Assembly (NCBI RefSeq): GCF_016406085.1
Contig: NZ_JAEHFJ010000014.1
Coordinates: 1-64,000, forward strand
Length of the DNA stretch: 64,000 nucleotides
From: Aureibaculum flavum
Lineage (GTDB): Bacteria > Bacteroidota > Bacteroidia > Flavobacteriales > Flavobacteriaceae
Direction of reading: 5' to 3'
The translations under genes were made by a program, and so were the position numbers. This document shows, in pieces, positions 24,996-33,869 of this stretch; position 1 is the stretch's first letter, and each line of letters starts with the position of its first letter. The notes under the pieces are model-generated. The model worked only from the letters and a program-made list of their open reading frames with translations. It made no database searches and had not been told where the DNA came from.

Positions 24996-25097
24996 GTCCA
25001 GCCCAATGATTGTGAGTAAAGTACTTGCTATGAATAGACTTTACTTCCTTCGTAATAAGTGGAAATTTTTAGGAAAGTAGATCATTGGGTTAAGGAC
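24996..25097. other. Candidate structured RNA or folded element
   Basis: The outer stem is GTCC (24996-24999) and CCCAATGAT (25002-25010) pairing with ATCATTGGG (25081-25089) and GGAC (25094-25097) around a small internal loop. Inside is a hairpin, GTAAAGT (25016-25022) with ACTTTAC (25038-25044), and a weaker ACTTCCT with AGGAAAGT. It lies in a 764-bp gap whose only gene is the GldL-like one. The strand is not determined. Confidence 0.45.
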
Positions 25098-25207
25098 TAG
25101 ATTATACATAATGTGTTTAGCTGCACTTATTGTTTTAAGTTGTTACAAAGATAACGACAAACGAAGGACTTTATTCCAAAAAAAACCGCAATAGTTTGTG
25201 AATTAAA

Positions 25208-25245
25208 CCGCAATATTTTACGGTTTAAACCGTAAAATATTGCGG
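25208..25245. repeat. Perfect 38-bp palindrome upstream of the LytTR gene
   Basis: The two 19-bp arms match without mismatch or spacer; the left arm reads CCGCAATATTTTACGGTTT. The word AACCGCAATA at its start also occurs at 25184-25193, 22 bp upstream. It lies 83 bp before the LytTR start at 25328. It may be an operator, a cruciform or a terminator without a T tract. Confidence 0.85.
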
Positions 25246-25327
25246 GTAAATAGCTATTATTTTGAGGTTAAAGTGCTAATCTAAAATAAAATATCGATGT
25301 AATTTAGTGAAATTAAATTACCGGCCT

Positions 25328-26062
25328 ATGCAAAATAGATATTCAATAATAGATGGTGACAAAAAAACCGTTACTAAGATTCAAAAATACTTCGAAAATA
25401 CAGATGACTTTGTTTGTATAGGTGCTTCGGGATGTTTTAATCAATCATTGGATACTATTTTAGAATATACACCAGATATTATTTTTATTGATGTAGATAA
25501 TAATAAAGCGAACACTAACGATGCGTTTAGTTTTGTAAATGAATTGTATAAGTACGTAAAAGAAATGCCTAAAGTAATTGCATTGTCAACTACAAAAGAG
25601 GAGGCGTATAATTGTATGAAGAATAATTTTTGTGATTATATTTTAAAACCCATCAATGATTTTGAGCTCCGTAAATCTGTGGCAAGATTAAAAATAAAGC
25701 CAAGAAAACCTTCAGATAAGTTATGTCTAAAATCATATAAAGATTATCGATTTATTGAAATGAATGAAATACTGTTTCTAAAAGCAGACAATACATCTAC
25801 TGATTTTTTTATGGAAGATGGGACCACCATTAGTGCATATAAAACCCTCAAATACTTTGAAAAGCTTTTACCTGAAAATTTTACTAGAATACACAATAGC
25901 TATATTGTAAACCAAAAATATGTATCTAGAATTCACTTCGGAAAAGCTAAATGCTCAATAAAGCAGCATAGTTTTGCCATTCCGTTCTCAAAATCGTATA
26001 AAGAAAATGTCGTTATTTTAGAAAAATCGATTTCTAAAAACGCCCTTTTATCATTAAACTAG
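25328..26062 (+). CDS. LytTR-family response regulator
   Basis: A 244-residue protein from the ATG at 25328; a GTG at 25307 would add seven residues. The receiver-like domain (about 5-110) has SIIDGDKKT, the phospho-acceptor Asp in IIFIDVDNN and the lysine in YILKPIND. The LytTR DNA-binding domain (about 135-235) shows FIEMNEILFLKADN, TLKYFEKLLPENFTRIHNSY and INFG-like strands. LytTR regulators usually work with LytS/YehU-type kinases, and none is adjacent. The palindrome upstream may be its operator. The neighbouring lipoprotein pair and TPR kinase are plausible partners, by proximity only. Confidence 0.9.
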   Translation: MQNRYSIIDGDKKTVTKIQKYFENTDDFVCIGASGCFNQSLDTILEYTPDIIFIDVDNNKANTNDAFSFVNELYKYVKEMPKVIALSTTKEEAYNCMKNNFCDYILKPINDFELRKSVARLKIKPRKPSDKLCLKSYKDYRFIEMNEILFLKADNTSTDFFMEDGTTISAYKTLKYFEKLLPENFTRIHNSYIVNQKYVSRIHFGKAKCSIKQHSFAIPFSKSYKENVVILEKSISKNALLSLN

Positions 26063-26323
26063 TATTGTAAATCATTCATTAATTACCATCTACTGTTAAA
26101 CACGTGCAAAGCACTTCTCTTTGTGGGTCATCCACTATGTCTTCCTTTAAATAGTAGTTTAAACTTCCTTATCGGCTTAGTTTTGTAACAGAAATTGAAG
26201 CTTCTATATCATTTCAAATAGTAATTTAACAATAAGAATATGAGTTGTTTACACAAAACAGTGTTGACTTATATATTCATCAATTAACTAAATAGAATAT
26301 AATCATTAAAAAACAATAAACCC

Positions 26324-26521
26324 ATGAAGACCTTAAGAAATACATTCGTTCTACTATTATTATCAGTTGCCTTTTATTCTTGTGATGCCGATGCAACATT
26401 AAATGAATTAGAGCAAGCTGAGCAAACAGAACTTAGCGAGAACATATCTGCAGATACAGGAGACCAAGGAAATGAGCCAGATGAAAGAGAAGAAGAGGAC
26501 GATTTGGTGGATGGTAACTAA
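26324..26521 (+). CDS. Small acidic lipoprotein, copy 1
   Basis: A 65-residue precursor with signal segment FVLLLLSVAFYSC, where the final Cys is a lipobox cysteine, so the mature peptide would be about 45 residues and membrane-anchored. The mature part is very acidic (NELEQAEQTELSENI, DEREEEDDLVDGN) with no cysteine after the anchor. It is identical to the copy at 26609. It sits between a LytTR regulator and a TPR histidine kinase. A surface ligand or signalling role is possible but unproven; no family is recognised. Confidence 0.8.
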   Translation: MKTLRNTFVLLLLSVAFYSCDADATLNELEQAEQTELSENISADTGDQGNEPDEREEEDDLVDGN

Positions 26522-26608
26522 ATCTTAACATAATTAATAAAAGAATTTTATACAAATACCGTGCAGACTTGCACATCCATTTATAAACATTATCAAAACA
26601 ATAAACCC

Positions 26609-26806
26609 ATGAAGACCTTAAGAAATACATTCGTTCTACTATTATTATCAGTTGCCTTTTATTCTTGTGATGCTGATGCAACATTAAATGAATTAGAGCA
26701 AGCTGAGCAAACAGAACTTAGCGAGAACATATCTGCAGATACAGGAGACCAAGGAAATGAGCCAGATGAAAGAGAAGAAGAGGACGATTTGGTGGATGGT
26801 AACTAA
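26609..26806 (+). CDS. Small acidic lipoprotein, copy 2
   Basis: Its protein is identical to the copy 285 bp upstream. The ATG at 26609 starts the same 65 residues; an upstream extension to 26561 lies in the spacer and is not conserved with copy 1, so it is rejected. A terminator follows 27 bp after the stop, closing the two-copy unit before the histidine kinase gene. Confidence 0.8.
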   Translation: MKTLRNTFVLLLLSVAFYSCDADATLNELEQAEQTELSENISADTGDQGNEPDEREEEDDLVDGN

Positions 26807-26832
26807 ATTTGTACAGAATAATAAATAGATAT

Positions 26833-26863
26833 AAAACCTTAAGTGAAAACTTAAGGTTTTTTT
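26833..26863 (+). terminator. Intrinsic terminator after the lipoprotein pair
   Basis: AAAACCTTAAG (26833-26843) pairs with CTTAAGGTTTT (26850-26860), followed by TTT. It separates the lipoprotein transcript from the kinase gene. Confidence 0.8.
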
Positions 26864-26903
26864 GTTTATATTAGATAGATTTGCATCTAGAAAATTATTC
26901 TAA

Positions 26904-28952
26904 TTGAAACATTTATTTATTTACATTACGTTTTTAATAATTTTAATAACTACTCAGGCAGTAGCACTTGATAATCATGTCTATGATTATATTGATAATA
27001 CAAATGATAGTATACCTGTTTGGATTAAATATGCAAAGAAATCAGAATTAACATTAGAAAATAGATTGTTTTTTCTAGATAAGGCGTATGAAAAGGCCTT
27101 ACTAGAAAAAAATGATTCTCTGCGGAATAAATATTTATCTAAAATTGCAGTACGTTATTCCAGATTAAATGATTCTTCTTCGTTCAGAAGAACTAATAAA
27201 TTAACGATTCAATTATCAATTAAATTAAAAGATTCTCTTAGGCTTGCTTTTAATTATTGGGATTTAGGTAGTTTTTTCGGATCTAATAAAGTAAATGATA
27301 GTGCTTATTATAATTATTTTCGTGCACAAAAAATTTTTAATGCAATAGGAGATAACCATGCATCTGGAAGAATGTTGTTGAACATGGCTATTTGTCAGTC
27401 TGAACTTAGAGATTACACGGGTAGTGAGGTGACTACTATAAGGGCTCTTAAAATATTAGAACCGTTAGGGAAAGAAGATCAATTGTATAAATGTTATACC
27501 AACCTTGGTGTTGTTTTTAATGAATTACATGAATATGGTAAAGCTTTAAAATATCATAACAAAGCATTAGAATATCAAAATCAATTTAATGGTGATGGGA
27601 AAGATACCAACTTTGAAAATACATTAAATAATATAGGGGTTGTCTATGCTAATAATGAGCAATATGAAAAGGCTAGAGATCATTATATAAAAGCTTTAAG
27701 AAGAGATGATTTAAAAAATGAAAACACAAAATTATATGCCAAATTATTGGATAATTTAGCATATAGTAAATTCAAGCTAAATGATACTATTGGTGTTGTA
27801 AAGTTATTTAAAGAGTCATTACATACAAGAGATAGTATTAATGACGTTTGGGGTAAATCAATGAGTTTACTGCACATGGCAGAATATTACGACACCAATA
27901 ATGATACTATAAAAGCGTTTGAAGCTGTAAAAGAAGCTAAAAAGATAGCTGAAAAATCAAAAAATTATAGAGATATATTAAAATGCTTAATACTCCTTTA
28001 TAAATTAGATGCACCTAACAAAGATCAATATACACAGCAGTACATTGCCCTATCTGAGACACTTCAAGAGGAAGAAAGAGCTATTAGAGATAAATTTGCT
28101 CGAATACAGTTTGAGACCGATCATTTTATTGAAGAAAATGAAGCGTTAGAAGGAGAGAAAGATGCTTTAGCTTTACAACAGAAAAATATCTTAATTGTAG
28201 GTTCAATAATTCTTGTATTAGGGATGTTAATTTATATTATTAGAGATCAGCGATTAAAAAATATTAGATTAAAATTGGAAAAAGAACAGCAACTTGCTAA
28301 TGAAGAAATTTATAATTTAATGTTGACCCAACAAAATAAAATAGATGAGGGCAAGCGAAATGAGAAAAAAAGAATGTCTGAAGAGTTGCACGATGGTGTT
28401 TTAGGTAATCTATATGGTATAAAAATGAATTTAGCCGTATTAAATGCTCAAAACAATTCAGAGTCTGTAATAAAAAGAGAAGCCTTTATTGAGGGGCTAT
28501 CTAAAGTAATTGATGAAATAAGAAATGTTTCACATGAATTACACGCAAATGCAATTGATGCCAATGTGGGATATGTTCAATTAATTGAAGACCTATTATC
28601 AGAAAAAAGTTTATTACACGGCTATGCATTTAAATTATTAGCAGATGATACTATAAAATGGACAGTGATAAAGGGAGATATAAAAATGAATATCTATCGT
28701 ATAATTCAAGAAGCTGTTCAGAATATAAATAAATATGCCAAAGCCAACAACTTAAACATATCTATAAATAGTGATGGTGATTTTATTTATGTATCAATTA
28801 TAGATGACGGAATAGGTTTTAATACGAGCACCAATAAAGACGGTATCGGTATTAAAAATATAAGATCAAGGGTGGAACGTCTTAATGGCTTTGTTGAATT
28901 TATTTCAGAACTGAAAAAAGGAACTACCATAAATATTAAGATACCATTTTAG
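26904..28952 (+). CDS. TPR-containing sensor histidine kinase (NarL/DesK type)
   Basis: A 682-residue sensor from a TTG start, which gives a signal-like first segment (FIYITFLIILITTQAVA). Periplasmic TPR repeats span about 90-400 (for example YGKALKYHNKALEYQNQF). Then comes one transmembrane helix (ILIVGSIILVLGMLIYII, about 432-449), a coiled coil, and a HisKA_3 domain with phospho-acceptor H496 in EELHDGVLG. The ATPase domain has EAVQNINKYAKA, DDGIGF and GIGIKNIRSRVERLNG. It pairs with the response regulator 54 nt downstream. A TAGATTTG box at 26876-26883 matches the -7 consensus. The TPR sensor probably detects a periplasmic protein or peptide; the adjacent lipoproteins are candidates by proximity. 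Confidence 0.9.
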   Translation: MKHLFIYITFLIILITTQAVALDNHVYDYIDNTNDSIPVWIKYAKKSELTLENRLFFLDKAYEKALLEKNDSLRNKYLSKIAVRYSRLNDSSSFRRTNKLTIQLSIKLKDSLRLAFNYWDLGSFFGSNKVNDSAYYNYFRAQKIFNAIGDNHASGRMLLNMAICQSELRDYTGSEVTTIRALKILEPLGKEDQLYKCYTNLGVVFNELHEYGKALKYHNKALEYQNQFNGDGKDTNFENTLNNIGVVYANNEQYEKARDHYIKALRRDDLKNENTKLYAKLLDNLAYSKFKLNDTIGVVKLFKESLHTRDSINDVWGKSMSLLHMAEYYDTNNDTIKAFEAVKEAKKIAEKSKNYRDILKCLILLYKLDAPNKDQYTQQYIALSETLQEEERAIRDKFARIQFETDHFIEENEALEGEKDALALQQKNILIVGSIILVLGMLIYIIRDQRLKNIRLKLEKEQQLANEEIYNLMLTQQNKIDEGKRNEKKRMSEELHDGVLGNLYGIKMNLAVLNAQNNSESVIKREAFIEGLSKVIDEIRNVSHELHANAIDANVGYVQLIEDLLSEKSLLHGYAFKLLADDTIKWTVIKGDIKMNIYRIIQEAVQNINKYAKANNLNISINSDGDFIYVSIIDDGIGFNTSTNKDGIGIKNIRSRVERLNGFVEFISELKKGTTINIKIPF

Positions 28953-29006
28953 TTTATTAAATAAAAATTTACTAACTTGTGGTAATCAACCAACCCCTAT
29001 CTTGTT

Positions 29007-29687
29007 TTGGCCAAAAATTTGATAAACATATTAATAGTTGACGATAATCCGATGATTATAGAGGCTTATAAGAGCTTGTTTAATTCTTCCGATTTAGATT
29101 GTTGCACCCTAAATATCGATGTTGCCTGTGATTGTGAAGGAGCCATTTCAAAAATGAAGTTGGCCTTATCAGAAGAGCCTTATAATTGTTTTTATTTTGA
29201 CATGAATTTACCGCCATCACTTGATGGAAATTATAAATCAGGCGAAGATCTCGCTTTATTTGCTAAAGAAAATTTTCCAAAAGCAAAAGTAGCTATATTA
29301 ACGTTGAACAATGACAGTCTTAGTATTCATAATATATTAACTAAAATTAAGCCGGATGGGCTATTGATAAAAAACGATAGCAATCCAGCAGAATTTATCA
29401 ATGGGTTTAAGACGATTATGACGAATCCCCCATTTTATAGTACTTCCGTAATAAAATTTTTAAGTAATATTAGTCTCCGTAAAGAAAGTGATAAATTCGA
29501 CGATAATGATATTAAGATATTAATGCATTTAGAACAGGGGATCAAAACCAAAGATTTAGATCAATATATTAACTTATCATTAAGTTCAATTGAAAAGAAA
29601 AAAAGTCAATTGAAAAAATCATTGAATCTAAATAGAGGAAACGATGAAGATTTGGTGCGTATTGCTAAAGAAAAAGGTCTTATATAA
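29007..29687 (+). CDS. Response regulator with LuxR-like C-terminus
   Basis: A 226-residue partner of the preceding kinase. The receiver domain has INILIVDDNPMII, the phospho-acceptor Asp in CFYFDMNLPP (the loop after it is long, SLDGNYKSGE, as in NarL-group Bacteroidota regulators), TLNN and the lysine in LLIKND. The C-terminal 65 residues are a divergent helix-turn-helix (KDLDQYINLSLSSIEKKKSQ). The start is uncertain: TTG at 29007, or TTG at 29019, which would begin exactly at LINILIVDD. A TTG (28977) and TATCTTGT (28999-29006) pair 19 bp apart lies right against the start, so the mRNA would have almost no leader. Confidence 0.85.
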   Translation: MAKNLINILIVDDNPMIIEAYKSLFNSSDLDCCTLNIDVACDCEGAISKMKLALSEEPYNCFYFDMNLPPSLDGNYKSGEDLALFAKENFPKAKVAILTLNNDSLSIHNILTKIKPDGLLIKNDSNPAEFINGFKTIMTNPPFYSTSVIKFLSNISLRKESDKFDDNDIKILMHLEQGIKTKDLDQYINLSLSSIEKKKSQLKKSLNLNRGNDEDLVRIAKEKGLI

Positions 29688-29710
29688 TTAGTCTTTAATG
29701 CATAATAGCC

Positions 29711-29718
29711 TATTTTTG
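29711..29718 (+). promoter_or_regulatory. -7 element of the rimO promoter
   Basis: TATTTTTG is a perfect TAnnTTTG match, 19 nt before the rimO ATG. A clear -33 TTG was not found. Confidence 0.5.
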
Positions 29719-29737
29719 CAAAAAATAATAAAGCTAC

Positions 29738-31051
29738 ATGCGAACAAAATCTACAAAACAAAACAAGATTAACGTTGTTACTCTAGGATGTTCTAAGAAT
29801 GTTTATGATTCTGAAGTACTAATGGGGCAACTACAAGCCAATGGTAAAGAGGTTGTCCATGAAGATGAAAATGACGATGGTAATATTGTAGTCATAAATA
29901 CGTGTGGATTTATTGGTAAAGCCAAAGAAGAATCTATCAATACCATTTTACATTATGCTCACAAAAAGGAAAAAGGAGAGGTTGATAAAGTTTTTGTTAC
30001 TGGGTGTTTAAGTGAACGTTACAAACCCGATTTAGAAAAAGAAATACCTGATGTTGATGCTTATTTTGGTACACATGATTTACCAAACTTATTAAAAGTT
30101 TTAGAAGCAGATTATAAACATGAGTTGCTAGGAGAACGTGTAACAACGACCCCAAAGCATTATGCGTATTTAAAAATTGCAGAAGGTTGTGATAGACCAT
30201 GTTCATTTTGTGCCATTCCATTAATGAGGGGTAAGCATGTTTCTACACCTATTGAAAATTTAGTGAAAGAAGCTCAAAATTTAGCTGAAAAAGGAATCAA
30301 AGAGTTGATTTTAATTGCTCAAGATTTAACGTATTACGGACTAGATATTTATAAAAAAAGAGCCTTAGCCGATTTATTAATAGAATTAGCAAAAGTAGAG
30401 GGAATAGAATGGATTAGGTTACACTATGCTTTTCCTACAGGTTTTCCATTAGATGTACTTGACGTGATGAAAAATGAGCCTAAAGTATGTAATTATTTAG
30501 ACATACCCTTACAGCATATTAATACGGAGATCTTAAAATCCATGCGAAGAGGCACAACGCATGAAAAAACAGTAAATCTTATTACAAAGTTTAGAGCGGC
30601 CGTACCTGATATGGCCATTAGAACAACGCTAATTGTTGGATATCCAGGAGAAACTGATGAAATTTTTGAAGAATTAAAAAAGTGGGTTATAGATACCCGC
30701 TTCGATAGACTTGGGGCTTTTGCGTATTCGCATGAAGAAAATACACATGCAGCAACTTTAGAAGATGATGTTCCTGAAGAGGTAAAAGAACAGCGTGTTG
30801 CCGAAATTATGGAAATACAAAGTCAAATTTCTTTTGAATTAAATCAAGAGAAAGTGGGTAAAACTTTTAAATGTCTTTTCGATAGAAAAGAAGGGAATTA
30901 CTTTTTTGGTAGAACGGAGTTTGATTCGCCAGATGTTGATAATGATGTAATTATTGATGCAACAAAACATTATGTACAATTAGGGCAGTTTGTAAATGTA
31001 AAAATTAATTCTGCAGGTGATTTTGACTTGAATGGAGAACCCGTTTCTTAG
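29738..31051 (+). CDS. rimO: RimO, ribosomal protein uS12 methylthiotransferase
   Basis: A 437-residue radical-SAM enzyme that methylthiolates an aspartate of ribosomal protein S12. Domains in order: the MTTase domain with three cysteines (TLGCSKN, NTCGF, TGCLSERY), the radical-SAM core with CDRPCSFC binding the second 4Fe-4S cluster, and a C-terminal TRAM domain. Length is standard. It usually follows ftsY closely in this group but is separated here by regulatory and accessory genes. Confidence 0.96.
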   Translation: MRTKSTKQNKINVVTLGCSKNVYDSEVLMGQLQANGKEVVHEDENDDGNIVVINTCGFIGKAKEESINTILHYAHKKEKGEVDKVFVTGCLSERYKPDLEKEIPDVDAYFGTHDLPNLLKVLEADYKHELLGERVTTTPKHYAYLKIAEGCDRPCSFCAIPLMRGKHVSTPIENLVKEAQNLAEKGIKELILIAQDLTYYGLDIYKKRALADLLIELAKVEGIEWIRLHYAFPTGFPLDVLDVMKNEPKVCNYLDIPLQHINTEILKSMRRGTTHEKTVNLITKFRAAVPDMAIRTTLIVGYPGETDEIFEELKKWVIDTRFDRLGAFAYSHEENTHAATLEDDVPEEVKEQRVAEIMEIQSQISFELNQEKVGKTFKCLFDRKEGNYFFGRTEFDSPDVDNDVIIDATKHYVQLGQFVNVKINSAGDFDLNGEPVS

Positions 31052-31185
31052 TTAATATTTATATTTTATGAATACGGATTGCTTACCTTATTTCAAGTAG
31101 AGCTATTTGTAACACGAAGGGATAAATTTTTTAAATAGTATTTCAATAATTACGCAATCTTTTAATTTTTTCCTATTTTTATCAC

Positions 31186-32790
31186 ATGATTGAAGAAGAC
31201 TGTTTAACTACAATTCCTTTTGCCCAAACGGGCTATTTTTCCGATATTATTTGCGACTATCTTACTCAAAATGATAAGATTAAGCCGTTTTATGCGAATT
31301 TTACAACTATTGACGGGTTTAAGAAACAAATAGAATTAAAACGATTGTCTTTTAAATTAGAGTCTAGAACTATCTTGGTCAGTTCTTTAGAAAAGCAATA
31401 TCAAAAAATTGAAATTTCAAGCACAACAAAAAGTAATATTGAACTTCTAAAGAAGGAAAATACGTTTACAATTACAACAGGTCATCAACTCAATTTATTT
31501 ACAGGGCCACTTTATTTTTTGTATAAAATAGTCTCTACAATTAATTTATGCGAACAATTAAAAAGAGAATTTCCTGATGATAATTTTGTTCCAATTTATT
31601 GGATGGCAACGGAGGATCATGATTTTGACGAAATCAATTATTTTAATTTTAAAGGTCAAAAAATAAGCTGGAACACTGAGAGTAAAAGTGGAGTAGGACG
31701 TTTACCTACCGATGGATTAGAAAACGTTGCTGCTATTTTTGAAAAAGCGTTAGATGGCTCAAAAAATGCGAAGTATTTAATTCAGCTTTTTAAAGATGCG
31801 TATGTAAAGCATAATAATCTGACTGACGCCACAAGATATTTAACAAATGAATTATTTAGCGAATATGGCTTAGTAATTATTGATGGTGATGATAAAAATT
31901 TAAAAGAATTGTTTACACCTTTTGTTGAGGACGAATTGTTGAATCAAACAAGTTTTAAACAGGTTTCTAAAACAATTGAAAAATTAGAAAAAAATTATGG
32001 TATTCAAGTAAATCCACGTGAAATTAACTTGTTTTACTTAACGGATACCATTCGAGAACGAATTGTTTTTGAGCATGGTGTTTATAAGGTAGTTGATACT
32101 GATATTTCTTGGAGTAAAGAAGACATTCTTAAAGAAGTAAATGCATTTCCAGAAAGATTCAGTCCTAATGTAATCATGCGACCATTATATCAAGAAATCA
32201 TCTTGCCTAATTTATGTTATATCGGTGGTGGTGGAGAATTGGCCTATTGGATGGAACTTAAAGATTATTTTGAGGCCGTTAAAATTCCATTTCCAGTTTT
32301 ATTATTAAGAAATTCAGCCTTAATTATTTCAGAGAAACAATTTAATAAAGCAGAGAAATTAAATATAGCAATTGACGAGTTGTTCTTAGATCAACATCAG
32401 TTAGTCAATAAGAAAATAAAAGAAATTTCTAAAATTGAGATTGATTTTTCTAAGCAACGCAATAGTTTAGAAAAGCAGTTTAACGAATTAGAAGAGGTTG
32501 CCACTAAAACGGACAAGTCATTTATAGGGGCTGTTAAAGCACAAAAGGTAAAGCAGCTAAAAGGGTTGGATAACCTAGAAAAACGACTTTTAAAAGCACA
32601 AAAGAGAAAACTAAAAGACGAAGTTGATCGCATAATGGAGTTGCAGAATCAATTATTTCCGAATCAGAGTTTGGAAGAACGACAACGTAATTTTTCTGAA
32701 TTGTACTTGTTATATGGAGACCGTTTGATTCCAACATTGATGGCAACGTTAAATCCGTTGGAAGGTAACTTTTCGATTATACAATTATAA
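31186..32790 (+). CDS. bshC: BshC, bacillithiol biosynthesis cysteine-adding enzyme
   Basis: A 534-residue enzyme thought to add cysteine to glucosaminyl-malate in the last step of bacillithiol synthesis. Marks are TTGHQLNLFTGPLYFLYKI (the HxxH-like nucleotide-binding start), PIYWMATEDHDFDEINYF, RPLYQEIILPNLCYIGGGGE and a long C-terminal coiled coil (about 400-500). The last base of its stop is the first base of the next gene's ATG. TATTTTTA at 31174-31181 sits only 4 nt before the ATG. Confidence 0.95.
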   Translation: MIEEDCLTTIPFAQTGYFSDIICDYLTQNDKIKPFYANFTTIDGFKKQIELKRLSFKLESRTILVSSLEKQYQKIEISSTTKSNIELLKKENTFTITTGHQLNLFTGPLYFLYKIVSTINLCEQLKREFPDDNFVPIYWMATEDHDFDEINYFNFKGQKISWNTESKSGVGRLPTDGLENVAAIFEKALDGSKNAKYLIQLFKDAYVKHNNLTDATRYLTNELFSEYGLVIIDGDDKNLKELFTPFVEDELLNQTSFKQVSKTIEKLEKNYGIQVNPREINLFYLTDTIRERIVFEHGVYKVVDTDISWSKEDILKEVNAFPERFSPNVIMRPLYQEIILPNLCYIGGGGELAYWMELKDYFEAVKIPFPVLLLRNSALIISEKQFNKAEKLNIAIDELFLDQHQLVNKKIKEISKIEIDFSKQRNSLEKQFNELEEVATKTDKSFIGAVKAQKVKQLKGLDNLEKRLLKAQKRKLKDEVDRIMELQNQLFPNQSLEERQRNFSELYLLYGDRLIPTLMATLNPLEGNFSIIQL

Positions 32791-33425
32791 TGAAGAAACG
32801 TTTGATTTATGTTGTACTTGCTCTTTTCATTATTCCTTTAGTAATGATTTTTGCTGCCAATACTAAAATAGTAACTACTTCAAAGGATAAATTATTTGAT
32901 AATGTTTCAGCAATAAAGCCAAATAAAGTCGGCTTGCTTTTAGGTACTTCTAAGCTTTTAAAGAGTGGGAATATCAATCCTTTTTATCAATATAGAGTTG
33001 ATGCCGCCGTAGCATTATTTAAAGCAGGTAAAATAGAGTTTATTTTGGTCAGTGGTGACAATAGTTCGGTTAACAATGATGAGCCTACTGATTTTAAAAA
33101 TGATTTAATTGCTAAAGGTATTCCGGCTGAACGAATATTTCTAGATTATGCAGGATTCAGAACTTTAGATTCTGTAGTAAGAGCGAAGGAAATTTTTGGA
33201 TTAACAGAAGTAACAATTATTTCTCAAAAATTTCATAATGAAAGAGCGATCTATCTCGCGAAAAAGAATGGTATTAAGAGCATTGGTTTTAATGCCAAAG
33301 ACGTTGGTGGTAAATCAGGTACAAAAGTAATGATGCGAGAATACTTAGCGAGAGTAAAAGTTTTTGTTGATTTACTCTTCGGTGTAAAACCTCATTTTTT
33401 AGGTGACAAAATAGAAATTAAATAA
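32790..33425 (+). CDS. SanA/YdcF-type DUF218 membrane protein
   Basis: A 211-residue protein with an N-terminal membrane anchor (LIYVVLALFIIPLVMIFAA). The DUF218 core has VGLLLGTSKLL, RVDAAVALFKAGK, ILVSGDNSS and FRTLDSVVRAKEIFG. Members such as SanA (vancomycin exclusion) and ElyC act in envelope integrity; the biochemical reaction is not established. It overlaps bshC by one base, so the two are translationally coupled. Confidence 0.88.
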   Translation: MKKRLIYVVLALFIIPLVMIFAANTKIVTTSKDKLFDNVSAIKPNKVGLLLGTSKLLKSGNINPFYQYRVDAAVALFKAGKIEFILVSGDNSSVNNDEPTDFKNDLIAKGIPAERIFLDYAGFRTLDSVVRAKEIFGLTEVTIISQKFHNERAIYLAKKNGIKSIGFNAKDVGGKSGTKVMMREYLARVKVFVDLLFGVKPHFLGDKIEIK

Positions 33426-33427
33426 AG

Positions 33428-33859
33428 TTACAAAAGACCACAAATTACCAACGCCTTTTCATATGCTTTTGCTCTAAAATAGGTGTTGTAGTTTGGTAAT
33501 TCAGATGGGTTTATCCAAATTAACTTCTCAAACTCATCATCTTGAGGTATAAGCTTCATTTGATCGTTAAAGGTTACCTTAACAATATTTAATTCTTGGC
33601 TTTTAAAAATATATTTATCCTCATTTGGGTAAATATATGTTACAGTTTCAGTATAACTTTGAGTAATATCATCAATAGTAATATCAAGATCTAGTTCTTC
33701 TTTTAATTCACGGATAATACCATCTATAAAATGTTCATTTTCATCTAATCCACCTTGTGGGAATTTAAAACCGCCATCTCTTGGTGAAGAACCAATTAAT
33801 ACCTTATTCTCGATGTTTACAATTACTGCCATCACAGCTTTTCGAATCTCCTGTTTCAT
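33428..33859 (-). CDS. NUDIX hydrolase, RppH-like
   Basis: A 143-residue NUDIX protein. The box is recognisable as GGLDENEHFIDGIIRELKEE (about 37-56), with FPQGG just before it, as in RppH and Ap4A hydrolases. It hydrolyses nucleoside diphosphate-linked compounds; RNA 5' pyrophosphate removal is possible but not shown. The next gene upstream on this strand ends 10 bp away, so the two may be co-transcribed. It converges on the DUF218 gene with 2 bp between stops. Confidence 0.85.
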   Translation of the reverse strand: MKQEIRKAVMAVIVNIENKVLIGSSPRDGGFKFPQGGLDENEHFIDGIIRELKEELDLDITIDDITQSYTETVTYIYPNEDKYIFKSQELNIVKVTFNDQMKLIPQDDEFEKLIWINPSELPNYNTYFRAKAYEKALVICGLL

Positions 33860-33869
33860 TCAAACAAAG

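Larger units (their letters stand above)
26310..26808 (+). repeat. Tandem duplication of a small lipoprotein gene unit
   Basis: The 214-bp unit 26310-26523 recurs at 26595-26808 with a single difference (C at 26389, T at 26674), silent in the protein. The 71-bp spacer is unrelated. The identity implies very recent duplication or ongoing gene conversion. Confidence 0.95.

Noticed and set aside
26063-26323. tRNA or riboswitch in the gap after the LytTR gene
   Set aside because: No cloverleaf or conserved riboswitch core could be drawn by eye.
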